Origin: Aricia agestis
Lineage: Eukaryota > Arthropoda > Insecta > Lepidoptera > Lycaenidae
Direction: 5' to 3'
Assembly (NCBI RefSeq): GCF_905147365.1
Contig: NC_056428.1
Location: 31,415,001-31,479,000, forward strand
Length of the DNA stretch: 64,000 nucleotides
Position numbers and translations under genes: made by a program. Of the stretch, positions 22,286 through 33,973 are shown piece by piece. The notes under the pieces were generated by a model. That model was not told where the DNA came from and made no database searches. It was given only the letters and a program-made list of their open reading frames with translations. Each line of letters begins with the position of its first letter. Position 1 is the first letter of the stretch.

Positions 22286-22580
22286 CATAGGTTCCCAAAC
22301 TTATTTTGTCTACCGCCCACTTTAAGAACAAATTAATAATTATATTTTAGCGCCCCCATAGTTTCAATTTAATCCTCGATCGTGGAAAAATCAGACTTGT
22401 AGATACTTATTGTTATCTTAGCTTATCTATTATTGTCTTGAAGCATTAAAATGCATCCAGATGAAATAAATCACCCCCCAAGCCTTAACACAACGCCCCC
22501 ATTTTTTTCTGGCTCCCACAGCCCCTTCAGACCTTCAGCGCCCACAAGGGGGCGTTATCGCCCACTTTGGGAAAGGCTAC
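22286..22580. mobile_element. hAT-like MITE candidate
   Basis: Left AGGTTCCCAAACTTATTTTG with CCGCCCACTT; right GCGTTATCGCCCACTTTGGG then AAAGGCTACAG. Flanking CTCTACAG and GGCTACAG are imperfect 8-bp repeats. Internal GCGCCCCC motifs recur. Confidence 0.45.
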
Positions 22581-23092
22581 AGTGAAAGGTGTAGAAACTG
22601 TTGCAAATTCCTCGTGGTATTGTTTTAATTTCCGCGCTCTGTTATGTAAATCTCACATTATATTACTCGCCGCAAGGCTAATGTGAGATTTAGGTTGTTT
22701 TGAATCGTGTTATTTGGCACAATTTGCTTTTTTTTTTTTTCTTTTTTCTCGAATTGGATAGAATTTTATCTATAGATTATTTCTGTCGTTTTCTTTTTAT
22801 GAATTACAGCTCCAAGTTGTCGAAATTAACAGCAATTCTTTGCCCATTTTCTCTAAAATTTTGGCGAGTTACATATTTTTTTACTCAACTATTTCATATT
22901 AAAGTGGTAAAAAGTAATTCCAACATTGTATAGACGACTTTCTCAACAGTACATTGTATTTTTTTCATACCGTTAAGACGTCAATACAATCCATAAACAG
23001 GTGATATTCTAAACCTTTTACAGCAAAAATCACAAAACTGTCGCGGGTTTGAGTTTATTTAAAGATACTTAAAAAAAAAACTAGCTGCAAAA

Positions 23093-23126
23093 TTAGATTA
23101 TAATTGAAATGATCTTACATGTTGTG
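23093..23126 (+). repeat. Second copy of the flank of the 2122 foldback
   Basis: ATTAGATTATAATTGAAATG and ATCTTACATGTTGT equal 2090-2123. Confidence 0.6.
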
Positions 23127-23929
23127 CATTAAAACTTATAGAAATACTGTATTTTAACTGTTAAATCACGTCTGTTAATCAGCGAAATCGGCAAAATTTC
23201 GTATACGGACTCTTAAATTAAACGCTAGAATATACCTAACGTTAATTTATTACGGTATAAATTATAATTAACTAGGTGTACGCATGGTTCAATATTTGGC
23301 TAAAATTTCATTTCGGCTAACTTGATAACATGATTCAGTTTCAGTGTGAAACTATGGGTCAGTTCACACCCCAACGATATGTTCGCGACAGTGCACAACA
23401 GGCTAATTGATATTTTGATTTTGTATGGCTTTCAAGTATCGCCAGTATCAGCCAAACGATCGCGTCGATTTTATGAGTTACTTTGTTTTGCCATTTGCCT
23501 TGTTTCGGTTATAGACATGTTGGCCGATTCTCAGACCTACCGAAAAGCGCCAGCCTAATTGTATTTATGAGCGAGAAAAAGAAGAACGGTCGTATATTTT
23601 CAACTCAGCGTTATGGGTTTGGGGTCCTAAAGGCAAAATCAACGCGTAAACATTACGCGCGAGCGAACATGCGCTTTCTGAAGGTATTTTAACTGGTAAT
23701 TTGTAAAATTTTCACCCTTTGTCACGAGCAAATGTAGCAGAAAATATTATGGAACGCAATTATGCAGAGGCACACGCCACAAAGCGCAACTTAATTCAGT
23801 TTGCTGTTGAGTAGTCCTTTGGCTTTTAACTTTTTTCTATTGTGCTCTATACTTCGTTAATTTATTATTACTACGATATTCATTTTTACCTTCGTTAATG
23901 TATTATTATCCTAACTTACGGTGCTCAGT

Positions 23930-24312
23930 CTTGGTCTTTGACCGACTTACAGAAGTCCCGGCTCGGAGTTTGTCAAAGAGCTATGGAGCGCAGCTTTTTA
24001 TGTGTCAAAAGGATTGACCGTATTCGAAACACCGCTCTGCACTCCAAGACAAGAATAATGGATGTGGGTAGAAAAGCTGCTGGTCTAAAGTGGAGCTGGG
24101 CAGGGCACGTCGCCCGCATGCACCCGGACAGATGGGCGCGTCTAGTTACGGAGTGGCTACCGAAAGGTCGGCGAAACAGGGGCGGACCCAAGAAAAGGTG
24201 GCGCGACGAACTAGACGCTGTTGATAAAGAGTGGCCAAACACTGCAAAGGATAGAGACATGTGGAAGGAAAGAGGGGACGCCTTTGCTCAGCAATGGGAC
24301 ACAAACGGCTAA
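23930..24312 (+). pseudogene. LINE 3'-end fragment, reverse transcriptase C-terminus
   Basis: Encodes GAQSWSLTDLQKSRLGVCQR, AMERSFL, KRIDRIRN, then a WAGHVARMHPDRWA block, RNRGGPKKRWRDELDAVDKE, and AFAQQWDTNG with a stop. The order is that of the C-terminal region of non-LTR retrotransposon polymerases. A TAGAATAGAATAGAAT tail follows. Same family as 9796-9958 (minus) and 27521-27800. Confidence 0.85.
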
Positions 24313-24503
24313 TTAGAATAGAATAGAATAATGTATTATTACATTTTTATCCTAACTTGAATAATGTATCGGTGGCTATATTGTTACTTGTGCTATTCAT
24401 AAATTATTTGGAAAGCACGACGGCTGCACTATTTTCATTTAAGTCTACGTACTTTGACTGTTCTTTATACGTCTATGTTCGAAACATACCTACTTAATTA
24501 TAC

Positions 24504-24737
24504 TAGAGATCGTCCAATGGTCGAAATTCGACCTTAGTTTCCTAGTGTGTGTGTTGTAGTGTAATATTTTATTTGTTAAAAAAATGTATGATAACAGCAT
24601 AATTTCAAAATAATATTAGCTCGATGCACTCCTTCACCATATAAACTATAACTGTGCAAAATTTCATTCACCTACGTTTGCCCATTTTTCGTCAAAAGGG
24701 GTACAAAGTTTTTGGCTCACGTATTATTATATACTTA
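24504..24737 (-). mobile_element. Helitron-like family A, internally deleted copy
   Basis: CTAGAGATCGTCCAATGGTC hairpin end and GGCTCACGTATTATTATATA start are kept. About 200 bp after the hairpin are missing relative to 4275-4721. Confidence 0.65.
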
Positions 24738-25524
24738 GATTTCAATTCCCCCAAATTGCTGCGATCAGTAGAAAGTCGTTACTTAGTACTCACATAAAAA
24801 CTAAGGCATTCTATAACTAGGTGTTTCGTATTTCATCATTTAATTATATTCTCGGAGCAATCCAATAGGGTTGTGCCGTCCTTGTTATTCGATTCTACGT
24901 ACCGGGGACGCTAATTATTTTAATGACGCCATTTCAACGTACATTTTCTTGGCTTTTTTCCTTCGTCTGGAGAATGAATAATGTATGTCCATTTAATACA
25001 CTTTTTATGCTCAACAGTACAAATATGAAACTAAAACAATTGATCCTTATTTGGTCAAAAAGTAATTTGGATCTCAATTCTTAATTTAAATTACAACTTT
25101 TCGCTCATCTCACGTGTCCTGTTTAACATTTTTATACAACCAAAAAAGTGAAAAAATCACAACAAAAACAATCTTACTTACTTTTAAAGCGTTGCAGTAG
25201 GGAGTTTCATTCAAACAATATTGAGCGGCTCGAGGCGATACGGTGCCGATCCCTTTCCGAGTTGATATGTGTGCTGTGACCTTAAATCCACACTTGACTT
25301 TATCTTGTAACTATCTGTTAATCCACCTTGTAACGATCTGTTAATCTACACAGAAATTAGACTAATCTATAATGAAGGAGCTCGATAGTTGAAATTCGTA
25401 GATCAAGTAAATATCTCACGTGCCGATCTCGTCTCGGAATCTTGTACGTATTCAATAGAGAGAAGAGGTTTTATCTTGAATTCAATATACTCAATTTGTT
25501 TGTACTTGTATCTATCCATACCTA

Positions 25525-25690
25525 CTTTAATATTATAAATGCGAAAGTGTGTCTTTCTGTCTGTCTGTTACCTCTTTACGCCCAAACCGCTGAACGAATT
25601 TTGCTGAAATTTGGTATGGAGATACTTTGAGTCTCGGGAATGGTCACAGGAATTTTTATCCCGGAAAAAATGTACTACGGCAAAGGCAAA
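25525..25690 (+). repeat. GTCT-rich Helitron-like fragment (family B)
   Basis: TTAATATTATAAATGCGAAA, GTGTGTCTTTCTGTCTGTCT, CGCCCAAACCGCTGAACGAA and AAATTTGGTATGGAGATACT; truncated at the 3' end. Confidence 0.55.
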
Positions 25691-25854
25691 GGATGATATT
25701 GAATAGGTTGTTTGCTTGGAAAATACTTTGCTGATTTTGATGAGAATAAGACGTATAATTATTATTATTTGTGTAGGTGGTATAAACCCAGTTTGTAAGG
25801 TTTAAAGAAAAAGTCAATCAAGAAAAATATTCATCACTGAGACATAGTGGTTTT

Positions 25855-26690
25855 AGGGTTCCGTACCCAAAGGTTAAAAACGGGGCCCTATTACTGAGAC
25901 TTCGATGTCTGTCCGTCTGTCTGTCTCCAGGCTGTAACTCAATAACCGCTATAGCTAGACTTCTGAATTTTTTCACAGATTGTTTATTTCTGTTAAAAAT
26001 AAAATAAATATTTAAGGGGGGCTAGTATATAATCAACGTTATTTTTTTGGCATTTTTTGCTCGTAATCAATAATGCGAAATCTATATCTATTATCTATAT
26101 CTTCTATATCTATCTATATCTATACTTATAATAAAATCGTAGAGATAAAAATTTTGTACATTGAAAATAAACTTGAAAAAATGAGTCAGGGGCATGTTAG
26201 AAGAGTAAAAGAACACATTTTAACTGTTTTTGAAATTTTTGTTTCTCTGTCTGTTTGTCTGTTTGTACAGGCTAATCCCTGAATCCGCTGGACCGATTTC
26301 AATGAAATTTGGCATGATGATACCTTCGTGTTTTTAAATATAGATAAAAAAAGTAGATGGGTGTTCAATTTTCTAAATCTCGATTTTAATAACATACATT
26401 CACGCGGACGAAGTTGCGGGCAACAGCTTGTTATATATAATACAAACTCCTTAGTTATATTATGTAAGTCTACTTTAATAATCAATAATAATATTGAAAT
26501 AAAATAAAAATTTAAGTTTTTAATATTTTTTTTATTTAATAATTATTATATTAAATTCAAAGCCCACAGCATGACTAATAACAAAATGGCCAAGCCAGCC
26601 ATACAATAACACAATTTTTGGTATATTTTTTCTCTATATCGGTACGAAACCCTTCGTGCGCGAGTCCGACTCGCGCACGTCCTGGTAGTG
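25855..26690 (+). repeat. GGTTCCG-family repeat enclosing a CTTG-ended unit
   Basis: Start GGGTTCCGTACCCAAAGGTT, GTCCGTCTGTCTGTC; end CCCTTCGTGCGCGAGTCCGA then CTCGCGCAC. Between about 26130 and 26425 lies a Helitron-like unit ending ACGCGGACGAAGTTGCGGGC, AACAGCTTG. Confidence 0.55.
26537..26603 (+). repeat. 66-bp direct repeat, copy 1
   Basis: CACAGCATGACTAATAACAA and ATGGCCAAGCCA recur at 27188-27252 with few changes. Confidence 0.7.
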
Positions 26691-26954
26691 AAATATATTT
26701 TGTCATTTTAGAAGTACAATCCGATTACTTCAGAAATATTCCAGTGAATTAAAAAACACGAAACCTTGATACAAACGCCGAGAATTTGAAATTCAGTTTC
26801 TGTTGCGTGTAAAGCAATAACCGCGGCCTGAAAATTCTTGAAAAATTTTGACAGCGAATGGACAAAAGTCCAGCGCGGGAAAGCGCGCTGAAAAAAGAGA
26901 CAAATAATTACATTTACACGTTGCTAGACATGGGTACAAGGATAGATGACAAAT

Positions 26955-27485
26955 TGAAATACTAATCCCACCAAAAACATTTTCATGTAAAAATGTTGCC
27001 AAGACGATAACATAATATAGTTCGTGGTGTCAAAAGTAGTGAGATCTCATGTAGAGCCAAGTTTCTAACCTTACATAGTCATCCCTACATCTAAAAACTC
27101 TTACACATTAGTCAAAATCTGTAGCCTGGTCATTTTGTTACGGTAAATATAAAAGTTATTAAGTACATACAACAGAAAAGGAATAAATAATAATTATTAT
27201 ATTAAATTCACAGCCTATAGCATGACTAATAACAAAATGGCCAAGCCACCCATTTTGACTAATATGGAGAGTTTTTAGATTCTTCTCGTGCAGCTGACAC
27301 ATTATATCAAGTATTTTGCTGCGACTTAAGTGTAAAATTAAGGTTTTTAGATTTAGAGCTAAGTATGTAAGGTTAGAAACTTGGCTCTAAATGAGATCTC
27401 ACTACTTTTTGACACCACGAACTATTTTATGTTCTCGTCTTGGCAACATTTTTACATGAAAATGTTTTTGGTTGATGGTGGGATT
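26955..27485. repeat. Large inverted repeat with ~125-bp arms
   Basis: The left arm holds CCCACCAAAAACATTTTCAT, GTTCGTGGTGTCAAAAGTAG and GCCAAGTTTCTAACCTTACA. The right arm (27363-27485) is its complement with minor changes. The ~280-bp spacer contains the second 66-bp direct repeat. Confidence 0.8.
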
Positions 27486-27520
27486 TCATTTCTTTTTGTA
27501 AGTTTTTATGAAACTAAGGG

Positions 27521-27800
27521 GCAAAAGAGCATGTGCACTCTCAATATTAGAAAAGTTGCAAGTGCTTTGCCAGTGGCGGCTAAGCTAAAGTGGGATTGGG
27601 CTGGCCACGTTAGCCGTATGCATCCCGACCGCTGGGCAAAGATACCTGAAGATGAAAGACGCAACCTTGGCCGGTCTAGGAAAAAATGGCGCGATGAGCT
27701 GGAGGCGTACCAGCCGGGCTGGCCAACGGTGGCGCTGGAGCGAGACAAGTGGAAGACCTTGGGGGAGGCCTTTGCCCAGCGGTGGGATAGCATAGGCTAA
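27521..27800 (+). pseudogene. LINE 3'-end fragment, reverse transcriptase C-terminus
   Basis: KLKWDWAGHVSRMHPDRWAK, NLGRSRKKWRDELEAYQPGW, AFAQRWDSIG then stop. Same LINE family as 24.0-24.3 kb. The open frame runs back into the inverted repeat, which is fortuitous. Confidence 0.8.
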
Positions 27801-27844
27801 CAAAAACAAGCGCTTTGCCAGCCTTTAAGAGGGGATCGGTTATA

Positions 27845-28165
27845 TAAAATTAGGGGACAAACGAGCAAACAGGTCACCTGATGGAAAGTAACTAACGTCG
27901 CCGAGTTGCCAGTCTTTAAGAGAGAAAAGGCTTAATTGAGGGAATAGGGAAAGGGGAATAGGAAAAAGGGATATCCCTATTTTTATTAGTTCTCTTTCCC
28001 TTTTTTATGAAATTACGGGGCAAACAAGCAGACGGGTCACCTGACGGAAAGCAACTGCCGTCGCCCATGGACACTGTAACATCAGAAGAGTTGCAAGTGC
28101 GTGTCCAGCCTTTTATGAAGGAATAGGCTAAGGGAATAAGCCTTATGCTTATTCCCTTAGCCTAT
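27845..28165 (-). mobile_element. Degenerate SINE/LINE tails in tandem
   Basis: Two partial tail units (GGGGACAAACGAGCAAACAG..., GGGGCAAACAAGCAGACGGG...) in reverse orientation. The second ends in a perfect palindrome at 28121-28165 (GGCTAAGGGAATAAGCC and complement). Confidence 0.6.
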
Positions 28166-28272
28166 TCTATTGTAAATAAAAAAATATATATTTATTTATT
28201 TATTTTTATTTAAGTGCTGTTTCACACCGGTTTTCTGTGAGTCTGTGGTCTCTCAAGACTAACACGTATTTT

Positions 28273-28385
28273 TAGGGTTCCGTACCCTAAGGGTAAAAAC
28301 GGGACCCAATTACTTAGACTTCGTTGTCTGTCCGTCTGTCTGTCTGTCTCCAGGCTGTAACTGAAGAACTATAATAGCTAGAGAG
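28273..28385 (+). repeat. GGTTCCG-family 5' fragment
   Basis: GGGTTCCGTACCCTAAGGGT, then GTCCGTCTGTCTGTCTGTCT. Confidence 0.55.
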
Positions 28386-28407
28386 TTGAAATTTTCACAC
28401 TTTATCC

Positions 28408-28733
28408 ATACTAATATTATAAATGCGAAAGTATCTCTGTCTGTCTGTCTGTCTTGCTTTCACGCCAAAACTACTGAACCGATTGCAATGAAATTTTGTA
28501 TACAGTTATTCTAGAGTCTGAGAAAGGACATATGCTACATTTTGATGTGGGAAAATATCTTATTTCCATGAAAATATCGATGAAATGAATTCGCATTGCG
28601 CGGGGCCAGCGCTCATCCCGGGGGTCCTGGGTTCGAGTCCCGCAGGCGGAACAAAAAGTTTTCAATGTTCCTGGGTCTTGGATGTGTATTAAAATAAAAT
28701 TTCAAAAATCTTAAACATATTTTATGTATAATA
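28408..28733 (+). mobile_element. GTCT-rich Helitron-like unit with tRNA-like segment (family B)
   Basis: Starts TCCATACTAATATTATAAAT, has (GTCT)n, TTCACGCCAAAACTACTGAA and the tRNA-like block at 28605-28653. It breaks off where the next unit's CTAG begins. A reverse copy is at 48600-48897. Confidence 0.6.
28605..28653 (+). repeat. tRNA 3'-half-like segment (not a functional tRNA)
   Basis: GGGTTCGAGTCCCGCAGGCG is a T-arm/box-B-like motif preceded by AGCGCTCATCCCGGGGGTCC. No matching 5' acceptor or D-arm is present. Confidence 0.5.
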
Positions 28734-29596
28734 CTAGCTGTTGCCCGCGACTTCGTCCGCGTGGACTTTAGTTTATAGCGCGCGGTGTCAACAAAATTTG
28801 TGTCAAATTTAAAAACTTTAAAACCCTGGTAAGTGCTTCCGGTGTAGCGCGGCCCTTAATTAATCAAAATACCCAAAAACAGCTATGCAGTGTGCACATA
28901 ATTTATACTAATATTATAAATGCGAAAGTATCTCTGTCTGTCTGTCTGTCTGTCTGGCAGTCTCGCTTTCACGCCAAACGCCAAAAGTATCTCTGTCTGT
29001 CTGTCTGTCTGTCAGTCTCGCTTTCACGCCAAACGCCAAAGCTTCCGAACCGATTGTAATGAAATTTTGTATACAGATAGTCTAAAGCCTGAGAAAGGAC
29101 ATAGGCTACTTTTTTACTGGAAAAAAGGGTTGTAAGGGGGTGAAAATGCGTAAATTTGTTCAAATTAAGTTAGTTCCAACAATTCATAATAGATGGCGCC
29201 GTGCGTCTTCTACATCGCACTGACGCTTGCTCAAAAGTCTTTCTATAAAACGTGGTATCATCTTTTTAAGTTTCGATTTTTTTCGATTGTTATATCTATT
29301 CTACGGTATTAAATAACTCAGTACTTTATCTGTGCAGTGACGTAACCTTAAATCTATCAATGATAAATAGTTTATGGGTAAAGTTGTGTAATTGGAGGGC
29401 TAAATAAGCTTTAAAATTTGGCATAAAATATAAAGTTTTATATAAAAAAATGAAATACTTATTGTGTGCACACTGCACAGCTGTATTGATTTAAGGGGTA
29501 CCAGGGTTTTTTTATAAAAGCTTTTGACACCAATTTTGTTGACATCGCGCGCTATAAACTGAAGTCCACGCGGACGAAGTCGCGGGCAACAGCTAG
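28734..29596. mobile_element. Element with inverted CTAG ends, copy 1 (863 bp)
   Basis: Left CTAGCTGTTGCCCGCGACTT and right AAGTCGCGGGCAACAGCTAG are exact complements. The complementarity runs ~130 bp inward (GTGGACTTTAGTTTATAGCG; AATTTGTGTCAAA). The core holds (GTCT)n blocks and AGATGGCGCCGTGCGTCTTC. Each end looks like a Helitron 3' end (hairpin CGCGGAC-GAA-GTCGCG plus CTAG). Copies at 40911 and 46866. Confidence 0.75.
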
Positions 29597-29771
29597 TAAT
29601 TTATATAGCGCATCTTCGCCGGGGCACTACCGTGCACCCAGATTCGAAGTCAAGAAAGCGAAGGCGTTTGCGATTCCCTAATAACATTTCTAGAAAAAAA
29701 AAAATGGGCCTATTAAAATTGTCGAATGTGATTTAATTAAATAGCGCGATTTAAATACGGACATAAAAAAA

Positions 29772-29825
29772 ATTGCGGGCAATATGTGTATGTAGTATGT
29801 AGCCACATATTGCCCGCAATTTCTT
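29772..29825. repeat. Perfect hairpin
   Basis: AATTGCGGGCAATATGTG is complemented by CACATATTGCCCGCAATT with a ~14-bp loop. Confidence 0.75.
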
Positions 29826-30545
29826 TTATACAATAAACTCTCGCCAATATTATCAAGCGGCAGGAAGAAACAATAAAGGTTACCGGAAAATTTTGCACAA
29901 AATCCTGGGCTTGATTAAGTAGTAAATTGGCAAATTGACGTCATAAGTAACCTTTAAAAGCGATTTTAAGCATCAAATCGTCATTACAGCACCCTTTGAG
30001 CATTACGAGGAAAGAGGCTTCTCTGTATTAAGGAAGCATCGAATTTCCTCATAATAATGAAAAGTTTACGAGTTAATTTATTTTACGACAGGTATTTTAA
30101 CGGTCAAAATGATTCCCTGGGTGAGTAAAACTTTATCTCTTTAAATCTAGTTATTTTAGGGTTCTGTTGCGTTCTGGACAGATCTGGAAATATTACATTA
30201 CGTACCTACAGGTCGATTGATAACCTCCTTTCTTACTGAAATCGGTTAAAAACTAGCAAGCCGTGAGTACGTTTACCCGGTTTTAAAATTTTCCTGTTTG
30301 CCAAGTAGCTCCTCCAAAGTATTGTGAGATGAGCTTGAAAGTTTAGACAGAATGTAAGTTTATATAGAGAGCGTCTATTACTGATTCCTCTGACCGGACG
30401 AGAGAGTTTTATCCCCAGATAATTAGTTAACTTACAGTTAACTTACCTAATTTACGGTAAGTTAACAGACTCTTTGTTACCAGTCTAATTTCAAACTGAA
30501 TTTTTATAACCTCTCATCATATTTTAGACGCTGACATGGACAGCT
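29826..30545. other. Unassigned intron sequence
   Basis: Only a small palindrome at about 30425-30465 (GTTAACTTACC / GGTAAGTTAAC) was noticed. Confidence 0.35.
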
Positions 30546-30549
30546 TTAA

Positions 30550-31024
30550 GAGGATTCCACACCGCCATTTTTTCCATACAAACGTTGTCCCCTGTTTCCT
30601 CCCTGGATAATGCTAGTAGAGTTATAATTTTTTTCCTGAATATCTACGGCCACTAATACAATGTCCCTATGTTTTCTTTTTTTTTCATAATTTAATTATT
30701 AAATAAGATATGAACGTTCAAAAACCCAAAAAAATAACCAGATTTTCCACTGTGTTCAAACGTCCAGAAAACAGATTTGGATGGATTATACAAAAAAAGC
30801 AAAACATAGGAACACAGCTCAAGCCTTTTTTTAATCTTTAATGAAAAAAGTACTTAAATCGGTTTAAGTTTTGGAGAAGGAATCAGGGGACAACGAATCG
30901 TTGATTTTCTGGATTTTCTGCAGTTGTCTCTATCGCGTTCTGCGGTATAGGCTTGAGGTAAGGGAGACAGCTATAGATATTATACGTACTTTTTTTTCAT
31001 TTCTCTAGCCACTGTGGTATCCTC
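30550..31024. mobile_element. TTAA-flanked MITE, 475 bp (piggyBac-like)
   Basis: Flanked by TTAA at 30546-30549 and 31025-31028. Ends GAGGATTCCACACCGCCA and (reverse) GAGGATACCACAGTGGCTA. TTAA duplication is typical of piggyBac. No transposase. Confidence 0.65.
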
Positions 31025-31072
31025 TTAAGGTGGGCGATGCGCTGAAGTTTATAAAGACGGTGTATTATAATA

Positions 31073-31859
31073 GGTTGGGGAAAAAGTTTTTTTTGCATTA
31101 TAGTATGTATGAACTTGTCATAAAATCTCTTGGGATATACCAATTATTGTATCTGGCTGATTTTGGTATCATTAAAAAGGTTTAATTATACAGAAGACAA
31201 TTCCAAATTTAAATTGGAATTGTCTTCTGTAGTGTCTTCAGTAAATGTGAGATTTTCATTTCTTTTTCTTATTATTAAAATCTGTGGTTAAAATGAGTGA
31301 TTTTAATGAATAAATTCGATATTTTTTTTTTATTTTAATTAAAAAATTTTATTACAAAAAACTAAAAAGGTAAAAATGCAACAAAAGCCGCGAAAAAAAT
31401 TTGTGATGTTTATGGACCTAATGCAAAAAAGTGGAGCAGGATCGGCATATTAGTAGAACAGTTATGATGTAGCTGAATAATTGGGGATTGATCACAAAAC
31501 GGTTTTGGCGCATTTGAAAAAAGCTGGGCGTGTAGTGTGTACCCAGTTTCTTTCAAATGACGTAATGAAACCGAACCATTTTTGAAGAAGCTGATATACT
31601 GTTGATGAAAAGTGGATCACGTACGACAAGAACGTGCGAAAAAGATCGTGGTTAGAGGCCGGTCAGCCCGGGTTATCTCGCAACAAGGTGATGCTGTGTG
31701 TGTGGTGGGATTGGAAGGGCATTATTCATTATGAGCTGTTACCGCCAGGCAGGACCATCGATTCTAAGCTGTACTGCGAAAATTGATGAGATTAAAGCAA
31801 GAAGTTGACAGAAAGCGGCCGGAATTAATCAACAGAAGGGGTGTCGTTTTTCACCATGA
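31073..31859 (+). pseudogene. Mariner copy, 3'-truncated and rearranged
   Basis: Left terminal repeat GGTTGGGGAAAAAGTTTTTT after TA, then the same leader as the 4.7-kb copy. Recognisable transposase pieces include LAHLKKAG, a TYDKNVRKRSWLEAGQPG-like block, LCVWWDWKGIIHYELLPPG and RKRPELINRR. It stops at FHHE, just at the second catalytic Asp. Two local foldback duplications (31185-31225 and 31507-31552) and deletions remove the HTH and first-Asp context. Confidence 0.85.
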
Positions 31860-33127
31860 AGTTAACAATATTTTGAATAAGAACATAATGTCCAAAAAAT
31901 AAAATGATTAATAATAATTATTAGTATTTAATATAACTATGTACTGTTATAAACCTTTCTAAATGAAAGCTTCAAAATATTTGCTCGATATTGTTGTCTA
32001 CGTGAATTTAATTTGATGTAAATGATCTCAACTCTGAATAAATCCCAACGATGCGAGTTGTGGAATTCCTCGCGCGTTCCTCTCAAAAACTTCCCCGTTC
32101 AAAATATAATCCGTGCCGAAGAATTGTTCTCACGTTACAGCAATTAAAGGAAAGTTAGGCTTGTGCTTGGTTTTCCCACACACGTGCAATACACTTTTTC
32201 CCTTTTTTTCATAATGAGACAGCCCAAATGAGACTCGGATTCAATAATTATACGTGTCAGCTAATAAGCACTTACCGCGTGTTGGTTGACCAACAACTTC
32301 GCGTTTTTCGAATGAAAATCGACCGGTTATTGTGAAATCCGCTTTATAAAATCCATATTTTATGAAATCTTATTGTGTATTGAGCTGTTTTGTATCACAA
32401 TTAAATTTCTGCTTCGGCCCCTCTTGGCCAAGGTAACGGGATCCCACGCAAGGGTCAATAAAGGTTTCGTTCCCTTACGTCAGACCTTCTGTTCGAACCC
32501 TAGGGACCTCTAACCCGACCCTATACGAGATACTGTAAATCCTTAATACATTAACTTACATATTCCCCCGCCTGATAATTAAGCCCCTTGATTATATTGC
32601 AGGAACCAAATACCTCTACATAGATTTAATTATTTCGAACCTATGATATTTCTTTTGAAGGGAATTATAAAGGTTTGACCTCTGGAGCATTTGAGCACAA
32701 AATAACCTTTCAGAGAATCCGATGCGGCAACCCCTTATAGACACTTTATGTATTGCCCGTTTTCTCCATTTAGTTACGATGGCAACAAAAACCTTTCAAC
32801 TTTTAATAAATTGTGTCCTCTCTCTTAAGTTATTTCTATTATTATAAAAAACTCGTTCCGATTAAATAAAAAATTTTAATTAAAACTCTTCAGAAGCGGT
32901 AAAGTAATAATATAATGTTTCAAAATGTGATAGAATTTTTACTCGTAATAAAATCAATAAAGTCTTACATAATTAATTATTTTAGTACATTTAAGTTTAA
33001 ATAGTACGAGTAGCATAGAGGAATACACATAATATTATGTAAAATTGGTCCATAGTAGTAGGTACTTTATTTCATAAAAGAATATTTTAGCTATTTAATC
33101 AGTTCAATGTTAATAATTACTTATTAT
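31860..33127. other. Unassigned AT-rich intron sequence
   Basis: No confident gene or repeat recognised. Moderately GC-richer patch at about 32405-32530 without an open frame. Confidence 0.35.
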
Positions 33128-33133
33128 TATTGT

Positions 33134-33222
33134 GAACTGTCAGCTGGGTTTGACATAACGCGACCAAATTACGTAGGTCCCCCATCTGCTGCTGCCGAAT
33201 CAACTTCCCTGATAGTGCATCA
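33134..33222 (+). repeat. MITE family D, right-end fragment
   Basis: GACATAACGCGACCAAATTA, CGTAGGTCCCCCATCTGCTG and GAATCAACTTCCCTGATAG. Confidence 0.55.
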
Positions 33223-33349
33223 TTTCTGTGTCTAGTATTCAGGACTATTTCCGAGTACAAAATGTAAGACAAGTTTCAATATTCTAATATTAGCTACGAA
33301 CGTTTTGGTAGAAAACACTTTCCGAGACTTTTCGTATTTATTTTCTACT

Positions 33350-33735
33350 AGCTGTTGCCCGCGACTTCGTCCGCGTCAACATAGTATAATAACAAAGATG
33401 GATAGTCCGCTAACAAATATGAAAAAAGTAAAATATAGCCTCCTCCTTTTTGGAAGTCGGTTAAAAAGTAGCCTAAGTTACACCTTATTACATGAGCTAT
33501 CTACCAAAAAAGTCCCGGCAAAATAGCTCCAGCCGTTTCAGAGATTAGCCAGAACAAACAGACAGACAGACATACAGACAAAAATTGTAAAAAATCTTGT
33601 TTTGGTGTATGGAGCGTATATAGATTCATATTATGCATGTAGTAAAAAACGGTTCATCAATATTACAAACAGACACTCCAATTTTATTTATATGTATGTA
33701 TAGAATATGTATAGATGTATAGATTAGATAGTTAA
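33350..33735 (-). repeat. CTAG-ended dispersed repeat (family E)
   Basis: CTAGCTGTTGCCCGCGACTT at the left, TTTTGGAAGTCGGTTAAAAA, GTCCCGGCAAAATAGCTCCA, (CAGA)n and ATTACAAACAGACACTCCAA. The inner part recurs at 51655-51960. Confidence 0.6.
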
Positions 33736-33973
33736 CACGCGAAGCAGCTCTCAATTCTCAGTAAACCATCGAACGAATTTGATCCGTTTTAGTTCGATTC
33801 ACTAACTCTCTCCAATTAACGATTGGTCCAATTTCATTCTTCACGGAACGGGAACCTCCACGTCACATGCTACAATGAACCCTTTGTTTTACTTCTGGAT
33901 TGTACGCGAAAATCCATGAATTCTTCGGGCCTTGGTCAGATTTTTTTAACGAAACTTTTGACGATTACCTATA

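Noticed and set aside
28605..28653. tRNA gene
   Set aside because: Only a T-arm-like half is present, with no D-arm or acceptor pairing, and it is embedded in a repeated element.
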